Source: Akkermansiaceae bacterium
Lineage (GTDB): Bacteria; Verrucomicrobiota; Verrucomicrobiia; Verrucomicrobiales; Akkermansiaceae
Assembly: GCA_903909905.1 (NCBI GenBank)
Contig: CAIVXP010000145.1
Location: 1-10,715, forward strand
Direction: 5' to 3'
DNA: 10,715 bases
The notes below the pieces were generated by a model. The model was not told the DNA's origin. It did no database searches and worked only from the letters and a program-made list of their open reading frames with translations. Position numbers and translations under genes: made by a program. Position 1 is the stretch's first letter. Each line of letters opens with the position of its first letter. Shown here piece after piece: positions 1-7,748 of the stretch.

Positions 1-50
1 CGGAACCCCACGGGTCTCGCGCTTTTTCGCTTGAACCCACGGCGCCATGA
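1..50 (+). other. Possible 3' end of an upstream gene
   Basis: One reading frame is open from base 3 and ends at a TGA at 48-50. That would overlap the ATG of the next gene in the common ATGA arrangement of co-translated genes. A second frame closes earlier, at the TGA at 32-34. About 15 codons are too few to identify a product or even to prove coding, so this is only a possibility. If real, it would place the pseudouridine synthase inside an operon that starts left of the window. Confidence 0.3.
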
Positions 51-814
51 ACGAAGGAACACGCCTCAACAAATTCCTTGCCTCCTGCGCCATCGGCTCG
101 CGTCGCAAATGCGATGAGCTGATCCAAGCCGGCCGCGTCGAGGTCAATGGCAACCCCTGCCTCAACATGGGCACTCGCATCGGCCCTGGCGACCATGTGC
201 GCGTCGATGGCAAACGCGTCACGCCTAAGGAAACGATCACCGTCGCGTTCAATAAACCCCGCGGCTATGTCTGCACGCGCGAGGATGAACTCGGCCGCGA
301 CACAATCTACACGCTGCTGCCTCAAACCATGCATTCCCTCCACCATGTCGGCCGGCTCGACCGCGACTCGGAGGGCCTGCTCATCCTCACCAACGACGGC
401 GACCTTTCGCAACAGCTGATGCATCCGTCGAAGTCGGTGGAAAAAGAATATCTCGTCACTTCGAACCAAGCCTTCGAAAACGCCCACCTCGACCAGTTTC
501 TCGAAGGCGTCTACACCCCCGAAGGCAAGCTCAAGGCCAAGTCCATCGAGCGCCTCTCACCCCGCCGCCTCAGCATGGTCCTCGACCACGGCGCCAAGCG
601 GCAGATCCGCGTGATGTTCGATACGCTCGGCTATCAGGTCAGCAAACTGCTGCGCGTGCGCATCGGCAGCCTTTGGCTCGGCGATCTCGAGCCCGGCCGC
701 TGGGCGATCCTGAATTCGACGGAAATCAAAATGCTTTTGGGCGAGTCTGGTCCTGTAAAACCGCCATCCGGCCGATCCGATGCGACAAAAAAAGGCGGCG
801 CTAGGCGCTTGTGA
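47..814 (+). CDS. S4-domain RNA pseudouridine synthase (RsuA/RluB/RluE/RluF superfamily)
   Basis: Predicted to isomerise a specific uridine in ribosomal RNA to pseudouridine in the cytoplasm during ribosome assembly. Residues 5-58 look like an S4 RNA-binding domain (TRLNKFLASCAIGSRR near the start, then GRVEVNG). The catalytic domain begins at NKPRGY (69-74). The signature GRLDRDSEGLLILTNDG (102-118) contains the expected catalytic aspartate, D105. KEYLV and RQIRVMF follow further on; many relatives have a second Arg where this protein has Val in RQIRVMF. The 255-residue length fits S4-bearing members, and the tail after about residue 232 is basic and low in complexity. Family membership is clear. 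The target position is not: the GRLDRDSEGLL core resembles RluE/RluF, while the S4 domain rules out a classic RluE, so no symbol is given. ATG 47 has no evident Shine-Dalgarno and may depend on coupling to an upstream gene. Confidence 0.93.
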   Translation: MNEGTRLNKFLASCAIGSRRKCDELIQAGRVEVNGNPCLNMGTRIGPGDHVRVDGKRVTPKETITVAFNKPRGYVCTREDELGRDTIYTLLPQTMHSLHHVGRLDRDSEGLLILTNDGDLSQQLMHPSKSVEKEYLVTSNQAFENAHLDQFLEGVYTPEGKLKAKSIERLSPRRLSMVLDHGAKRQIRVMFDTLGYQVSKLLRVRIGSLWLGDLEPGRWAILNSTEIKMLLGESGPVKPPSGRSDATKKGGARRL

Positions 815-889
815 CAGCTTGCCGAGGGCGCAACCACACCCTAGCCTTTGCGGCACAAGGAAACTGACCTGCCAAATATTTCCAACGCC

Positions 890-2842
890 ATGAGTTCGAA
901 AAAATCCAACAAGCCCAAAGCAGCGGAGCCGATCCATTTCCCCAGCAAGGAATTTTCATCCAAAGCTCGCATCCCCTCGATGTCGGCTTACAAAAAACTC
1001 TACAAGGAATCGATCGAAAAGCCGGACAAGTTTTGGGCGCGCGAAGCCAAGGAACTCGACTGGCGCAAAAAATGGGACAAGGTACTCGATTGGAAGGCGC
1101 CCTTTGCGAAATGGTTCACCGGCGGCAAACTGAATGTCTGCGAAAATTGCGTCGACCGTCATGCGAAAGGCGCACGCGCCAACAAGGCCGCCATCATCTG
1201 GGAAGGCGAACCCGGCGATAAACGCGTCATCACCTACGCGCAACTCCATCGCGATGTCTGCCGCTTCGCCAATGTGCTCGAACAACACGGCGTAAAAGCC
1301 GGCGATCGCGTGCTCATTTATTTGCCAATGATCCCCGAGGCAGTGGTCTCGATGCTTGCCTGCGCCCGCATTGGCGCGGTGCACACGGTCGTCTTCGGCG
1401 GCTTCGCCTCCGAGGCGATCGTCGATCGACTCGAAGACTCCGGCGCCAGCATGGTCATCACCGCCGATGGCGGATGGCGCCGCGGCAAGGTCGTCGCTCT
1501 CAAACCAGCCGTCGACGAAGCTCTCAAGAAATACAAGGGCGTCAAAAGCGTCATCGTGGTCAACCGCTGCAACAACCCGGTCACCATGCAAGCGAAGCGC
1601 GACACCTGGTGGCACGCGGATACTGGGAAAGTTTCTGCCAAGCACGCCGCCAAGGCCTTCGACTCGGAGCATCCGCTCTTCGTGCTCTACACCTCCGGCT
1701 CCACCGGCAAACCCAAAGGCATCCTTCACAGCTCCGGCGGCTACCTCACCGGCACCTACTCGACCACAAAGTACGTCTTCGACATGCGCGATGAGGATGT
1801 CTACTGGTGCACCGCCGATGTCGGCTGGATCACCGGTCATTCCTACATCGTCTACGGCCCGCTCGCCAATGGTGCCACCCAAGTGATGTACGAGGGCGCC
1901 CCCAATTTCCCCGACTTCGGCCGCTTCTGGAAAATCATCGAGGAATACGGCGTTACAATTTTTTACACCGCGCCCACTGCCATTCGCGCATTCATCAAGG
2001 CCGGCGACCAATTCCCCGCCGCTCACGACCTCTCATCGCTGCGACTCCTAGGCTCGGTCGGCGAACCGATCAACCCCGAGGCATGGAATTGGTACCACCA
2101 GAAAATCGGTGGCGGCAAATGCCCGATCGTCGATACCTGGTGGCAAACCGAAACCGGCGCGATCATGATCACGCCGCTGCCAGGTGCCACCCCTTGCAAA
2201 CCGGGAACCGCGACCCTGCCCTTCTTCGGCATCGATGCTGCCATCCTCGACGACTCCGGCAAGGAATGCAAAGCCAACCAAGACGGCCGCCTCGTGATCC
2301 GCAAGCCATGGCCGTCGATGATCCGTACGATCTATGGCGACAAGGACCGCTACAAAAAAACCTACTGGTCCGATTACGATGGCCTCTACACCGCAGGCGA
2401 CGGCGCACGCCGCGACAAACAAGGAAATTTCTGGATCATCGGCCGCCTCGACGATGTGCTCAATGTTTCCGGTCACCGCCTCGGCACCGCCGAAATCGAA
2501 AGCGCCCTCGTCGCCCACCCGGCAGTCGCCGAAGCCGCCGTCATTGGTCGCCCAGATGACATGAAGGGCCAAGCCGTCGCCGCATTCGTCACACTCAAGG
2601 GCAAGTACACCGAGTCCCCTGAACTCCGCGAAGAACTCCGCAACCATGTCGGCAAGGTCATCGGCGCCATCGCCAAACCCGACGACCTTCACTTCGCTCC
2701 AGGTCTTCCCAAAACCCGCTCGGGCAAAATCATGCGCCGCCTGCTCAAAGAGCTCGTGACTACGGGTAAAGTTTCTGGCAACATTACTACTCTTGAGGAC
2801 TTCACCGTCATCGAGGCAATCCAAAAGAAAATTTCCAAATAA
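890..2842 (+). CDS. acs: Acetyl-CoA synthetase (AMP-forming)
   Basis: Activates acetate in two steps: acetate plus ATP gives acetyl-AMP and pyrophosphate, then CoA displaces AMP to give acetyl-CoA. From ATG 890 the protein has 650 residues, close to the usual size of about 652. The adenylation P-loop [11 protein letters not shown] lies at 267-277, WWQTETG at 417-423, and the hinge region [15 protein letters not shown] precedes the C-terminal domain. Numbering runs four ahead of the Salmonella enzyme, so pocket residues V310, T311, V386 and W414 correspond to I314, T315, V390 and W418; the Trp that limits the pocket to acetate is kept. The lysine needed for adenylation, which is switched off by acetylation in known homologues, is K613 in [13 protein letters not shown] at 848 and a CTG at 869 (after AAGGAAA at 857-863) are in-frame alternative starts, but ATG 890 best fits the family length. 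The coiled-coil gene follows after 9 bases. Confidence 0.97.
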   Translation: MSSKKSNKPKAAEPIHFPSKEFSSKARIPSMSAYKKLYKESIEKPDKFWAREAKELDWRKKWDKVLDWKAPFAKWFTGGKLNVCENCVDRHAKGARANKAAIIWEGEPGDKRVITYAQLHRDVCRFANVLEQHGVKAGDRVLIYLPMIPEAVVSMLACARIGAVHTVVFGGFASEAIVDRLEDSGASMVITADGGWRRGKVVALKPAVDEALKKYKGVKSVIVVNRCNNPVTMQAKRDTWWHADTGKVSAKHAAKAFDSEHPLFVLYTSGSTGKPKGILHSSGGYLTGTYSTTKYVFDMRDEDVYWCTADVGWITGHSYIVYGPLANGATQVMYEGAPNFPDFGRFWKIIEEYGVTIFYTAPTAIRAFIKAGDQFPAAHDLSSLRLLGSVGEPINPEAWNWYHQKIGGGKCPIVDTWWQTETGAIMITPLPGATPCKPGTATLPFFGIDAAILDDSGKECKANQDGRLVIRKPWPSMIRTIYGDKDRYKKTYWSDYDGLYTAGDGARRDKQGNFWIIGRLDDVLNVSGHRLGTAEIESALVAHPAVAEAAVIGRPDDMKGQAVAAFVTLKGKYTESPELREELRNHVGKVIGAIAKPDDLHFAPGLPKTRSGKIMRRLLKELVTTGKVSGNITTLEDFTVIEAIQKKISK

Positions 2843-2851
2843 TTCGGTCAA

Positions 2852-3733
2852 ATGACGCCTACCCGCTACCTGCTAGCACGAGCTGCGCAAGCCTTCGGCT
2901 ATGTTCGGAAATCCCAACGCATGGGCGACGCAGCAAGAGAAATGCACTTGCTTCGTGAAGCGGAGGCATATCTTGGGATTTCGATTTGGGAAAACTGCAA
3001 GGATATCGAAAATCTTTCAGTCGAGTACTGGAACCTTCGCAAGCTCAAGAAGGATCACGACCAGCTTCTCGAAAAAATCCAAGCTGCCGAAAGCGAACTG
3101 GATGCCGCCCACCAAGAGCGTGCACAGACCCTGCAGATCACACCGGAATCAAATCAAGAGTTGCTCGATCAACGAGCTGAGAAACTCAAGCAACTCGAGA
3201 CACTTGCCGCAAAACGCGACCAGATCGTAGCCCAAGGACGAGATGTCCGGCGGGTCTATGTCGGCCTCAAGACGAAACTTGAGGTTCTCAATCAGGAGTC
3301 CTCCGGCCCGGATGAGCACCAGAATGAAATCCAAGCTGTGAAATTGCGCTTGGATGAGCTCAAAAACCATTTCTCTGACCTCAAAAACCAGCGCATAAAG
3401 ATAGGTCATGAAATCGAACAGGGCGACACCGAACTCGATGCGCTCGACCAGCAACTCAAGAACATCAGACAGGAACGCCTACTTAAGGCATCCGACTCAT
3501 TTCAAATTATCGGTGAGTCCAACAAGCAGCTTTCGACGCTACGCTCAGATGCAGGTGCCATCGAAACGCAAATGTGCTTGCTCCAAGCGGAAATTGGTCG
3601 CTATGTCAGTCGCTACGCTCAAAGTGATTCGGAGTGTGCGAAGGTCAGTTCGTCATATCGCTCAATGACTGATGTGATGCGCGCTCTGCGTCGTTCGATT
3701 GCATTGAATCTGCGCCTTTCCGGCGGCGAATAA
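2852..3733 (+). CDS. Coiled-coil protein of unknown function
   Basis: I do not recognise this 293-residue protein. Residues 1-60 look helical, with an Ala/Arg/Leu-rich start (RYLLARAAQAFGYVRKSQRM) and a segment reading AYLGISIWENCKDIENLSVEYW. From about residue 60 to 225 there are long heptad-like runs of Leu, Glu, Lys and Gln typical of coiled coil, with a short break near 150-157 (QESSGPDEHQ). The last 60 residues contain several Ser, Arg and Leu. No signal peptide, membrane segment, Walker motif, cysteine cluster or catalytic signature is visible, so it is probably a cytoplasmic structural or adaptor protein. ATG 2852 lies 9 bases after the acs stop, which implies co-transcription, and the reading frame stays open to TAA 3731-3733. 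Third codon positions look more A/T-rich than in acs, which may mean lower expression or a separate origin. The neighbouring acs alone does not justify a link to acetate metabolism. Confidence 0.8.
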   Translation: MTPTRYLLARAAQAFGYVRKSQRMGDAAREMHLLREAEAYLGISIWENCKDIENLSVEYWNLRKLKKDHDQLLEKIQAAESELDAAHQERAQTLQITPESNQELLDQRAEKLKQLETLAAKRDQIVAQGRDVRRVYVGLKTKLEVLNQESSGPDEHQNEIQAVKLRLDELKNHFSDLKNQRIKIGHEIEQGDTELDALDQQLKNIRQERLLKASDSFQIIGESNKQLSTLRSDAGAIETQMCLLQAEIGRYVSRYAQSDSECAKVSSSYRSMTDVMRALRRSIALNLRLSGGE

Positions 3734-3750
3734 GCGCTTACTGCGGCGCC
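3731..3750. other. Palindrome at the junction of two convergent genes
   Basis: The perfect 10-base palindrome TAAGCGCTTA (3731-3740) includes the stop codon of the coiled-coil gene. It sits in the 17-base gap before the stop of the oppositely oriented PBP gene. GGCG/CGCC bases on either side could lengthen an imperfect hairpin. No T-run follows on either strand, so a standard intrinsic terminator is not supported. It may be a weak bidirectional terminator or chance. Confidence 0.25.
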
Positions 3751-6171
3751 TCATTCATCCTCGATCACAAGCCGTTGCGGTTGCTTCAGAGGAATGACCT
3801 CCTCGATCTCGCCAAGGTCAAGGCTGTCGAGCACGTTGGTTCGGCGACGGAGAAGACCTTGGCTTTGCCCGGAAACCACCACGCCCGGCACTTCCATGTG
3901 ATAGGGATCTTCACCCAGCAACACGGCCGCTTTGGAGCGTATCGGCACAGCGTCCAATGCGGGCAGATTGATGATCGCCGTCTCAGGCGCGACCATGTCC
4001 GCACCCGCACCTGAATGCAGCGAACAGAAGGCCATTCTTTCTGTTCCAGCCCGGAAATATTCGCTCACGGCGGTCGATTGCGATTTGACGACCCCAGTTC
4101 CCGGATCTTCCGCGTAATCATGACAAAACTGCGTCGCGCGCTCGCCGGATACCGAACACACCGGCACATCCAGCACATTGGCTGGCACCTCAATCTTGCC
4201 TCCACCAAACGACGGAGCCGCAGCATTCATCGCCGCACGCCAAACCGGCAGCGCCAGCTCACGACTGAACGCGCCTTGATAAATTGCTCCATTTCCCGGA
4301 GTGAGAAAACCGGTCCAAACCCCGCAAGTCACCCGCGCATTGTAACCAAGAAACCAGCAGTCGCCGAAATCATGCGTCGTCCCTCCCTTGCCCGCGCCTT
4401 GAAAGGGCTTCTCTGCCAAACCATCCAAAACACCCTTGGAAGAGCCGCGATAGAGCGAACCCGCCATCATGCTGTGCACCTGCCACGCGGTGGCAGGATC
4501 GATGATGTTCTTCTGCACTGCGGCACGGGGGCGCTGACGCCGATAAACAATCTGCCCTTTCGAATTCTCGACGCGGTCGATGTACACGTAAGTCTCATTC
4601 GGAAGTTTACCGCCCGAAGGAAATACCGACATCGCGCGTACCGATTGCTTGAGCGAAACTTCCTCAAATCCGACCGCAACACGTGGCAACACCTCCGCCT
4701 TGGCCAACGGAAAACCAAAGTCACACGCCACATCCAAAACACGCTTCACGCCAATCCGATCCGACAACCTCACAGTCGCCGCGATCTTCGATTGCTCAAA
4801 TGCCCTACGCACGGTGATCCTTCGCTCGTAGACCGGCGAGGCAATCTCCATGCCCCACTCACCAAGAATACCCTCGCGACCACCCACCATCACCGAACGG
4901 TTGTCCATCGGCTCGTCTTCAACCATCGACGCAGGCGTCAATTTATCACCAAGAGCCGCATAAATGAACGGGAAAAAGGCCGTACCCAACGGCCGCTTGC
5001 CGAGTTCGATAAAGTCATACGGCACCTGCGCGTAATCGCGACCACCAACATGGGCGAGCACTTCACCAGTCGTATGATCCACCATCAGCACCGCACCTTG
5101 TAGGCAGTTTGCAGGCTTTTCTGTGGCCTTGCGTCGTGGATCGTATTTCTCATGCGCATAACCGGGCCGCGCCTCCGCACGCATCAGGCTCTCGCGCAAC
5201 GCCGACTCGGCCGCCTGCTGCGCTTGCGCAAGAATCGTGGTGTGCACCGTAAAGCCGCCCGATGAGAGCGCGTCCTCACCCAGCGCCTCACCGACCGCAT
5301 CCGCCACCCGCTCGTACAAATGCGAGGTACCCCGTCGCAACGGCTTGGGATTGAGCACCAGAGGCCTGCGCACGGCTTCCTCGTATTCATCACTCGAAAT
5401 AGCACCCTCCTCACTCATTCGCATCAACACATAATCGCGGCCTTCACGATTAAGCTCGGGATTGTTCAAGGGCGAACGCCGGTTCGGGTTCTTGATCAAT
5501 GTCACCAGCGAAGCACATTCCTCGGCCTTCAGATCCATCGGCTCCTTGCCGTAATACCCTAGCGAAGCGGAACGTATGCCGTAAAAGCCACTGCCAAAGT
5601 AAATCCGGTTGAGGTAAAACTCGAGAATCTGCCGTTTGCTATACCTCTCCTCGATCCGCATCGCGAGAAATGCTTCCACCAACTTGCGCTGGATCGTCGA
5701 TTCATTTCGCAACAACGCCTCTTCCTTGAGATTGAACGCATTTTTGGCCAACTGCTGCGTGATGGTGCTCGCCCCTTGCGAGGCTCCCTGCGCGTTGAGT
5801 TTCAATGCCCGTAAAATACCAATCCAATCAACTCCACTGTGGCTTTTAAAGCGCGAGTCTTCACACGCCATCAAAGCCCCGATGAAAATCTCGGGCACCT
5901 GGTCGATGGACACCACGCTCCGGTTCTGAACGAAAAAACGCCCGATCTCACGCCCGTTGCGATCGACAATGAGACTCGGAATTTCCAAATCGTTGATCCG
6001 TCCAAGGTCATAGCCTGCTGCCCGCAAGCGATACTCTCGGGTGTATGTGTTCGCAAAAAATACCGCAACCACGGCTGCCACCACGCCGAAAATCAGCACG
6101 ACCACAACCGCTTTGCGCTTGTGAAAACGCCGCCTGGAGTCCTTCCTGTGATTCATTTTTGGTTTAGCCAT
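3751..6171 (-). CDS. Class A penicillin-binding protein with degenerate transpeptidase motifs
   Basis: An 806-residue bifunctional-type peptidoglycan synthase. A basic cytoplasmic start is followed by one membrane helix (about 21-41), so the rest faces the periplasm. The GT51 domain, which polymerises glycan strands from lipid II, looks intact: EDSRFKSHSGVDW holds the catalytic E104, GASTITQQLAKN starts at 133, and RKLVEAFLAMRIEERY carries the conserved second Glu near 166. The penicillin-binding fold follows, ending with the usual Cys/His-containing tail. Its active-site motifs are changed. The SxxK box reads T397-A-F-F400, so the Ser nucleophile is Thr and the Lys is Phe. SxN reads S461-K-I463, and KTG reads K595-G-G597 within GKGGTTHDF. 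I checked these codons on the reverse strand and the frame is uninterrupted. The inference is an active glycosyltransferase with a non-catalytic cross-linking domain. Its start codon overlaps that of the divergent methyltransferase gene; Met at codon 6 (6154-6156) is another possible start. Confidence 0.93.
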   Translation of the reverse strand: MAKPKMNHRKDSRRRFHKRKAVVVVLIFGVVAAVVAVFFANTYTREYRLRAAGYDLGRINDLEIPSLIVDRNGREIGRFFVQNRSVVSIDQVPEIFIGALMACEDSRFKSHSGVDWIGILRALKLNAQGASQGASTITQQLAKNAFNLKEEALLRNESTIQRKLVEAFLAMRIEERYSKRQILEFYLNRIYFGSGFYGIRSASLGYYGKEPMDLKAEECASLVTLIKNPNRRSPLNNPELNREGRDYVLMRMSEEGAISSDEYEEAVRRPLVLNPKPLRRGTSHLYERVADAVGEALGEDALSSGGFTVHTTILAQAQQAAESALRESLMRAEARPGYAHEKYDPRRKATEKPANCLQGAVLMVDHTTGEVLAHVGGRDYAQVPYDFIELGKRPLGTAFFPFIYAALGDKLTPASMVEDEPMDNRSVMVGGREGILGEWGMEIASPVYERRITVRRAFEQSKIAATVRLSDRIGVKRVLDVACDFGFPLAKAEVLPRVAVGFEEVSLKQSVRAMSVFPSGGKLPNETYVYIDRVENSKGQIVYRRQRPRAAVQKNIIDPATAWQVHSMMAGSLYRGSSKGVLDGLAEKPFQGAGKGGTTHDFGDCWFLGYNARVTCGVWTGFLTPGNGAIYQGAFSRELALPVWRAAMNAAAPSFGGGKIEVPANVLDVPVCSVSGERATQFCHDYAEDPGTGVVKSQSTAVSEYFRAGTERMAFCSLHSGAGADMVAPETAIINLPALDAVPIRSKAAVLLGEDPYHMEVPGVVVSGQSQGLLRRRTNVLDSLDLGEIEEVIPLKQPQRLVIEDE

Positions 6172-7402
6172 GCCAGATCCATCTTCACCAGCGAGCCCGC
6201 CGAGCAGTGGGCAGCCACAGACTTACCCCATCGGCAATGCCGCCGCAACCCCTTCGTTGATGCAGAAAATCCTCAAACGGATTGATGACAAGGGGCCCCT
6301 CGATTTCGCCGAGTTTATGACGCACGCACTCTATGATCCCAAACTCGGCTACTACGCCCGCAACACGAGTCAAATTGGCCGCAAGGGTGATTTTTTTACA
6401 AGCGTGAGCACAGGCCCGCTCTTCGGCGAATTGCTCGCCCGGCGCTTCATCCGCCACTGGCATAAAATCGGAAAGCCGCAACGATGGCGCGTGATCGAGG
6501 CGGGCGCGCACAATGGCACGCTCGCCTGCGACATCCTGACCGCAATACAGAAAATTTCTCCACAGGCCGCTACTACCCTCGAGTACGCAATCGCCGAACC
6601 GATCGAATCCCTACGCTCTGCACAAGCCACAAAACTTGCGGCCTTTGCATCATCTATCCGTCTCGTCGCGGATACGCTCGAGCTCGCTGACGATCGACTT
6701 CCTGGTATCGCTTTCGGCAACGAGGTGCTCGACGCGCTGCCCTTTCATTTGGTCGAGCGGCGCGATCATTCATGGCGTGAGTTGCTCGTCAGTCATAACG
6801 CCGATGGATTGCTGACATGGGTTTCACAGGACGCCATCGATCCAGCATTGAACTGCGCGCTGGCTTCGTTGGGAGAAAATTTCGCCGATGCCCACCGCAG
6901 TGAAATTCGCACCAACTTCGAAAATTTCCTCAAACCGCTCTCAGCCGCTCTCGTGCATGGCTTGATGATCTGGATCGATTACGGATTCGCATCCGCCGAC
7001 CTTCACCACCCGCTCCGCCATTCGGGCACGCTCCGGACATTTCGCCGTCACCGCGCGGATGATGATCCGCTCGCTGACCCAGGCGAAAAAGACATCACCG
7101 CCCATGTCGATTTTTCAGACGTCGCGCGCGCCGCGATGAAGCTCGGCGGAAAGGCCATCGAGTTTCACAACCAAGGAGCATGGCTCACCGAAATTGCGCG
7201 CGACTGGCTCACCAGCCGCGAGGGCAATCTCACCGCCAATGAAGCGCGCCAGTTTCAAACTCTCACCCATCCGGCTCAGCTCGGCGGAAAATTCCAGGTG
7301 CTCGAAATTTCTTGGGATCCACAGTCCACATCCAAGGATCCCGCTAGCCTTGCTCGACGCCTTTTTCCGGATGAACAGGCTCCGCACCAAGCCAACGATT
7401 GA
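6170..7402 (+). CDS. SAM-dependent methyltransferase, MidA/NDUFAF7 family
   Basis: A 410-residue member of the family whose mitochondrial version, NDUFAF7, methylates an arginine of a complex I subunit; the bacterial substrate is not established. Family landmarks are DFAEFMTHALYDPKLGYY, GDFFTS (73-78) with a following LFGELLARRF, and the SAM-binding glycine loop VIEAGAHNGT (108-117). After these come GNEVLDALPFHLVE (NE at 184-185), IWIDYG, GTLRTFRRHR (286-295) and DITAHVDF (308-315). The C-terminal GGKFQVLEI also fits. The glycine loop differs from the commoner ELGPGRGT form, but key glycines remain. ATG 6170 overlaps the divergent PBP start. The first 30 residues are rich in Ser, Pro and Ala and lie outside the conserved domain, so ATG 6260 (residue 31, MQKILKRI) may be the true start, leaving room for a promoter. 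No nearby gene names a target. Confidence 0.92.
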   Translation: MPDPSSPASPPSSGQPQTYPIGNAAATPSLMQKILKRIDDKGPLDFAEFMTHALYDPKLGYYARNTSQIGRKGDFFTSVSTGPLFGELLARRFIRHWHKIGKPQRWRVIEAGAHNGTLACDILTAIQKISPQAATTLEYAIAEPIESLRSAQATKLAAFASSIRLVADTLELADDRLPGIAFGNEVLDALPFHLVERRDHSWRELLVSHNADGLLTWVSQDAIDPALNCALASLGENFADAHRSEIRTNFENFLKPLSAALVHGLMIWIDYGFASADLHHPLRHSGTLRTFRRHRADDDPLADPGEKDITAHVDFSDVARAAMKLGGKAIEFHNQGAWLTEIARDWLTSREGNLTANEARQFQTLTHPAQLGGKFQVLEISWDPQSTSKDPASLARRLFPDEQAPHQAND

Positions 7403-7406
7403 TGCC

Positions 7407-7434
7407 TTGCGCCTAGCTAGCCCGTCGCTATGAT
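7407..7434 (+). promoter_or_regulatory. Possible sigma-70-type promoter for tRNA-Leu
   Basis: TTGCGC (7407-7412) and TATGAT (7429-7434) are separated by 16 bases. The -10 matches the consensus at five of six positions and the -35 at three. Initiation would fall a few bases before the tRNA at 7446, giving a very short 5' leader. It begins 5 bases after the methyltransferase stop, so the tRNA could also be read through from that gene. Confidence 0.45.
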
Positions 7435-7445
7435 GTGAATCCGCA

Positions 7446-7530
7446 GCCGGGATGGCGGAATTGGTAGACGCGCCAGACTTAGGATCTGGTATCGCAAGGT
7501 GTGCAGGTTCGAGTCCTGTTCCCGGCACCA
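7446..7530 (+). tRNA. tRNA-Leu (anticodon UAG), CCA encoded
   Basis: An 85-base cloverleaf. The acceptor stem GCCGGGA pairs with TCCCGGC, followed by discriminator A and an encoded CCA at 7528-7530. The D arm contains GGCGGAATTGGTAGACGC. The anticodon stem CCAGA/TCTGG (7473-7477 and 7485-7489) encloses loop CTTAGGA, placing anticodon TAG at 7480-7482, which reads CUA and other CUN leucine codons. A long variable arm and discriminator A are the expected class II leucine features. The T arm GCAGG-TTCGAGT-CCTGT closes with one G-U pair. Confidence 0.97.
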
Positions 7531-7533
7531 ACC

Positions 7534-7563
7534 GCACGAGGACCGTGCAAAAAATTCAAAAAA
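7534..7563. other. Spacer between convergent tRNAs: short hairpin and two A6/T6 tracts
   Basis: Stem GCACG/CGTGC (7534-7538 and 7544-7548) encloses a 5-base loop. A6 tracts at 7549-7554 and 7558-7563 follow on the + strand. Read on the minus strand, tRNA-Ala is followed directly by T6, GAA and T6, which could help end its transcript even though the hairpin comes after the T tracts. Read on the + strand, the hairpin after tRNA-Leu is followed by A, not T, so it is not a standard terminator for that gene. Confidence 0.35.
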
Positions 7564-7636
7564 TGGAGCATAGCGGATTCGAACCGCTGACCTTCTCATT
7601 GCGAACGAGACGCTCTACCAACTGAGCTAATGCCCC
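7564..7636 (-). tRNA. tRNA-Ala (anticodon CGC), CCA not encoded
   Basis: A 73-base cloverleaf on the minus strand. The acceptor GGGGCAT pairs with ATGCTCC and contains the G3:U70 wobble pair, the main identity element for alanyl-tRNA synthetase; the discriminator is A. The D arm holds TAGCTCAGTTGGTAGAGC. The anticodon stem TCTCG/TGAGA closes with a G-U pair around loop TTCGCAA, so the anticodon is CGC (+ strand 7601-7603), reading GCG. The T arm is AGCGG-TTCGAAT-CCGCT. The bases after the discriminator are TTTTTT rather than CCA, so the tail must be added by a CCA-adding enzyme, unlike the neighbouring tRNA-Leu. Confidence 0.97.
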
Positions 7637-7651
7637 TTAGAATTGGTGTTT

Positions 7652-7680
7652 CCTATGCCATTCGTCTGCGCTCGAGTCAA
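7652..7680 (-). promoter_or_regulatory. Possible promoter for tRNA-Ala
   Basis: Reading the minus strand, TTGACT (+ strand 7675-7680) matches five of six consensus -35 positions. It is separated by 17 bases from CATAGG (7652-7657), a -10 with three matches. The -10 lies 15 bases before the tRNA, giving a leader of about 8 bases. Spacing is good but the -10 is weak. Confidence 0.4.
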
Positions 7681-7748
7681 ACTCGAAGTTCTCACATGGC
7701 AAACTCTGCGCCCACTGAATTTTTTCACATACAACCGCACGGATTGTT

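Noticed and set aside
848..889. TTG start at 848 for acetyl-CoA synthetase
   Set aside because: ATG 890 gives the usual family length. The extra 14 residues lie outside the conserved protein, although AAGGAAA at 857-863 keeps a start near 869 conceivable.
956..2026. Open frame of 356 codons antisense to acs
   Set aside because: It lies wholly opposite a well-identified enzyme gene. It is rich in Gly, Ala, Asp and Val, as expected from the mirrored codon pattern of a GC-rich gene, and shows no recognisable domain.
2048..2851. Open frame of 267 codons antisense to the 3' half of acs
   Set aside because: Same mirror effect; low-information composition with no motif.
4015..5103. Open frame of 362 codons on the + strand across the PBP gene
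   Set aside because: The Arg- and His-rich translation has no domain, while the opposite strand carries clear GT51 and PBP signatures throughout.
7115..7599. Two minus-strand open frames crossing tRNA-Leu (7115-7537 and 7417-7599)
   Set aside because: Both translate the antisense of the tRNA, giving the well-known artefact peptides GLEPAHLAIPDPKSGAS and REQDSNLHTLRYQ. They are not real proteins.
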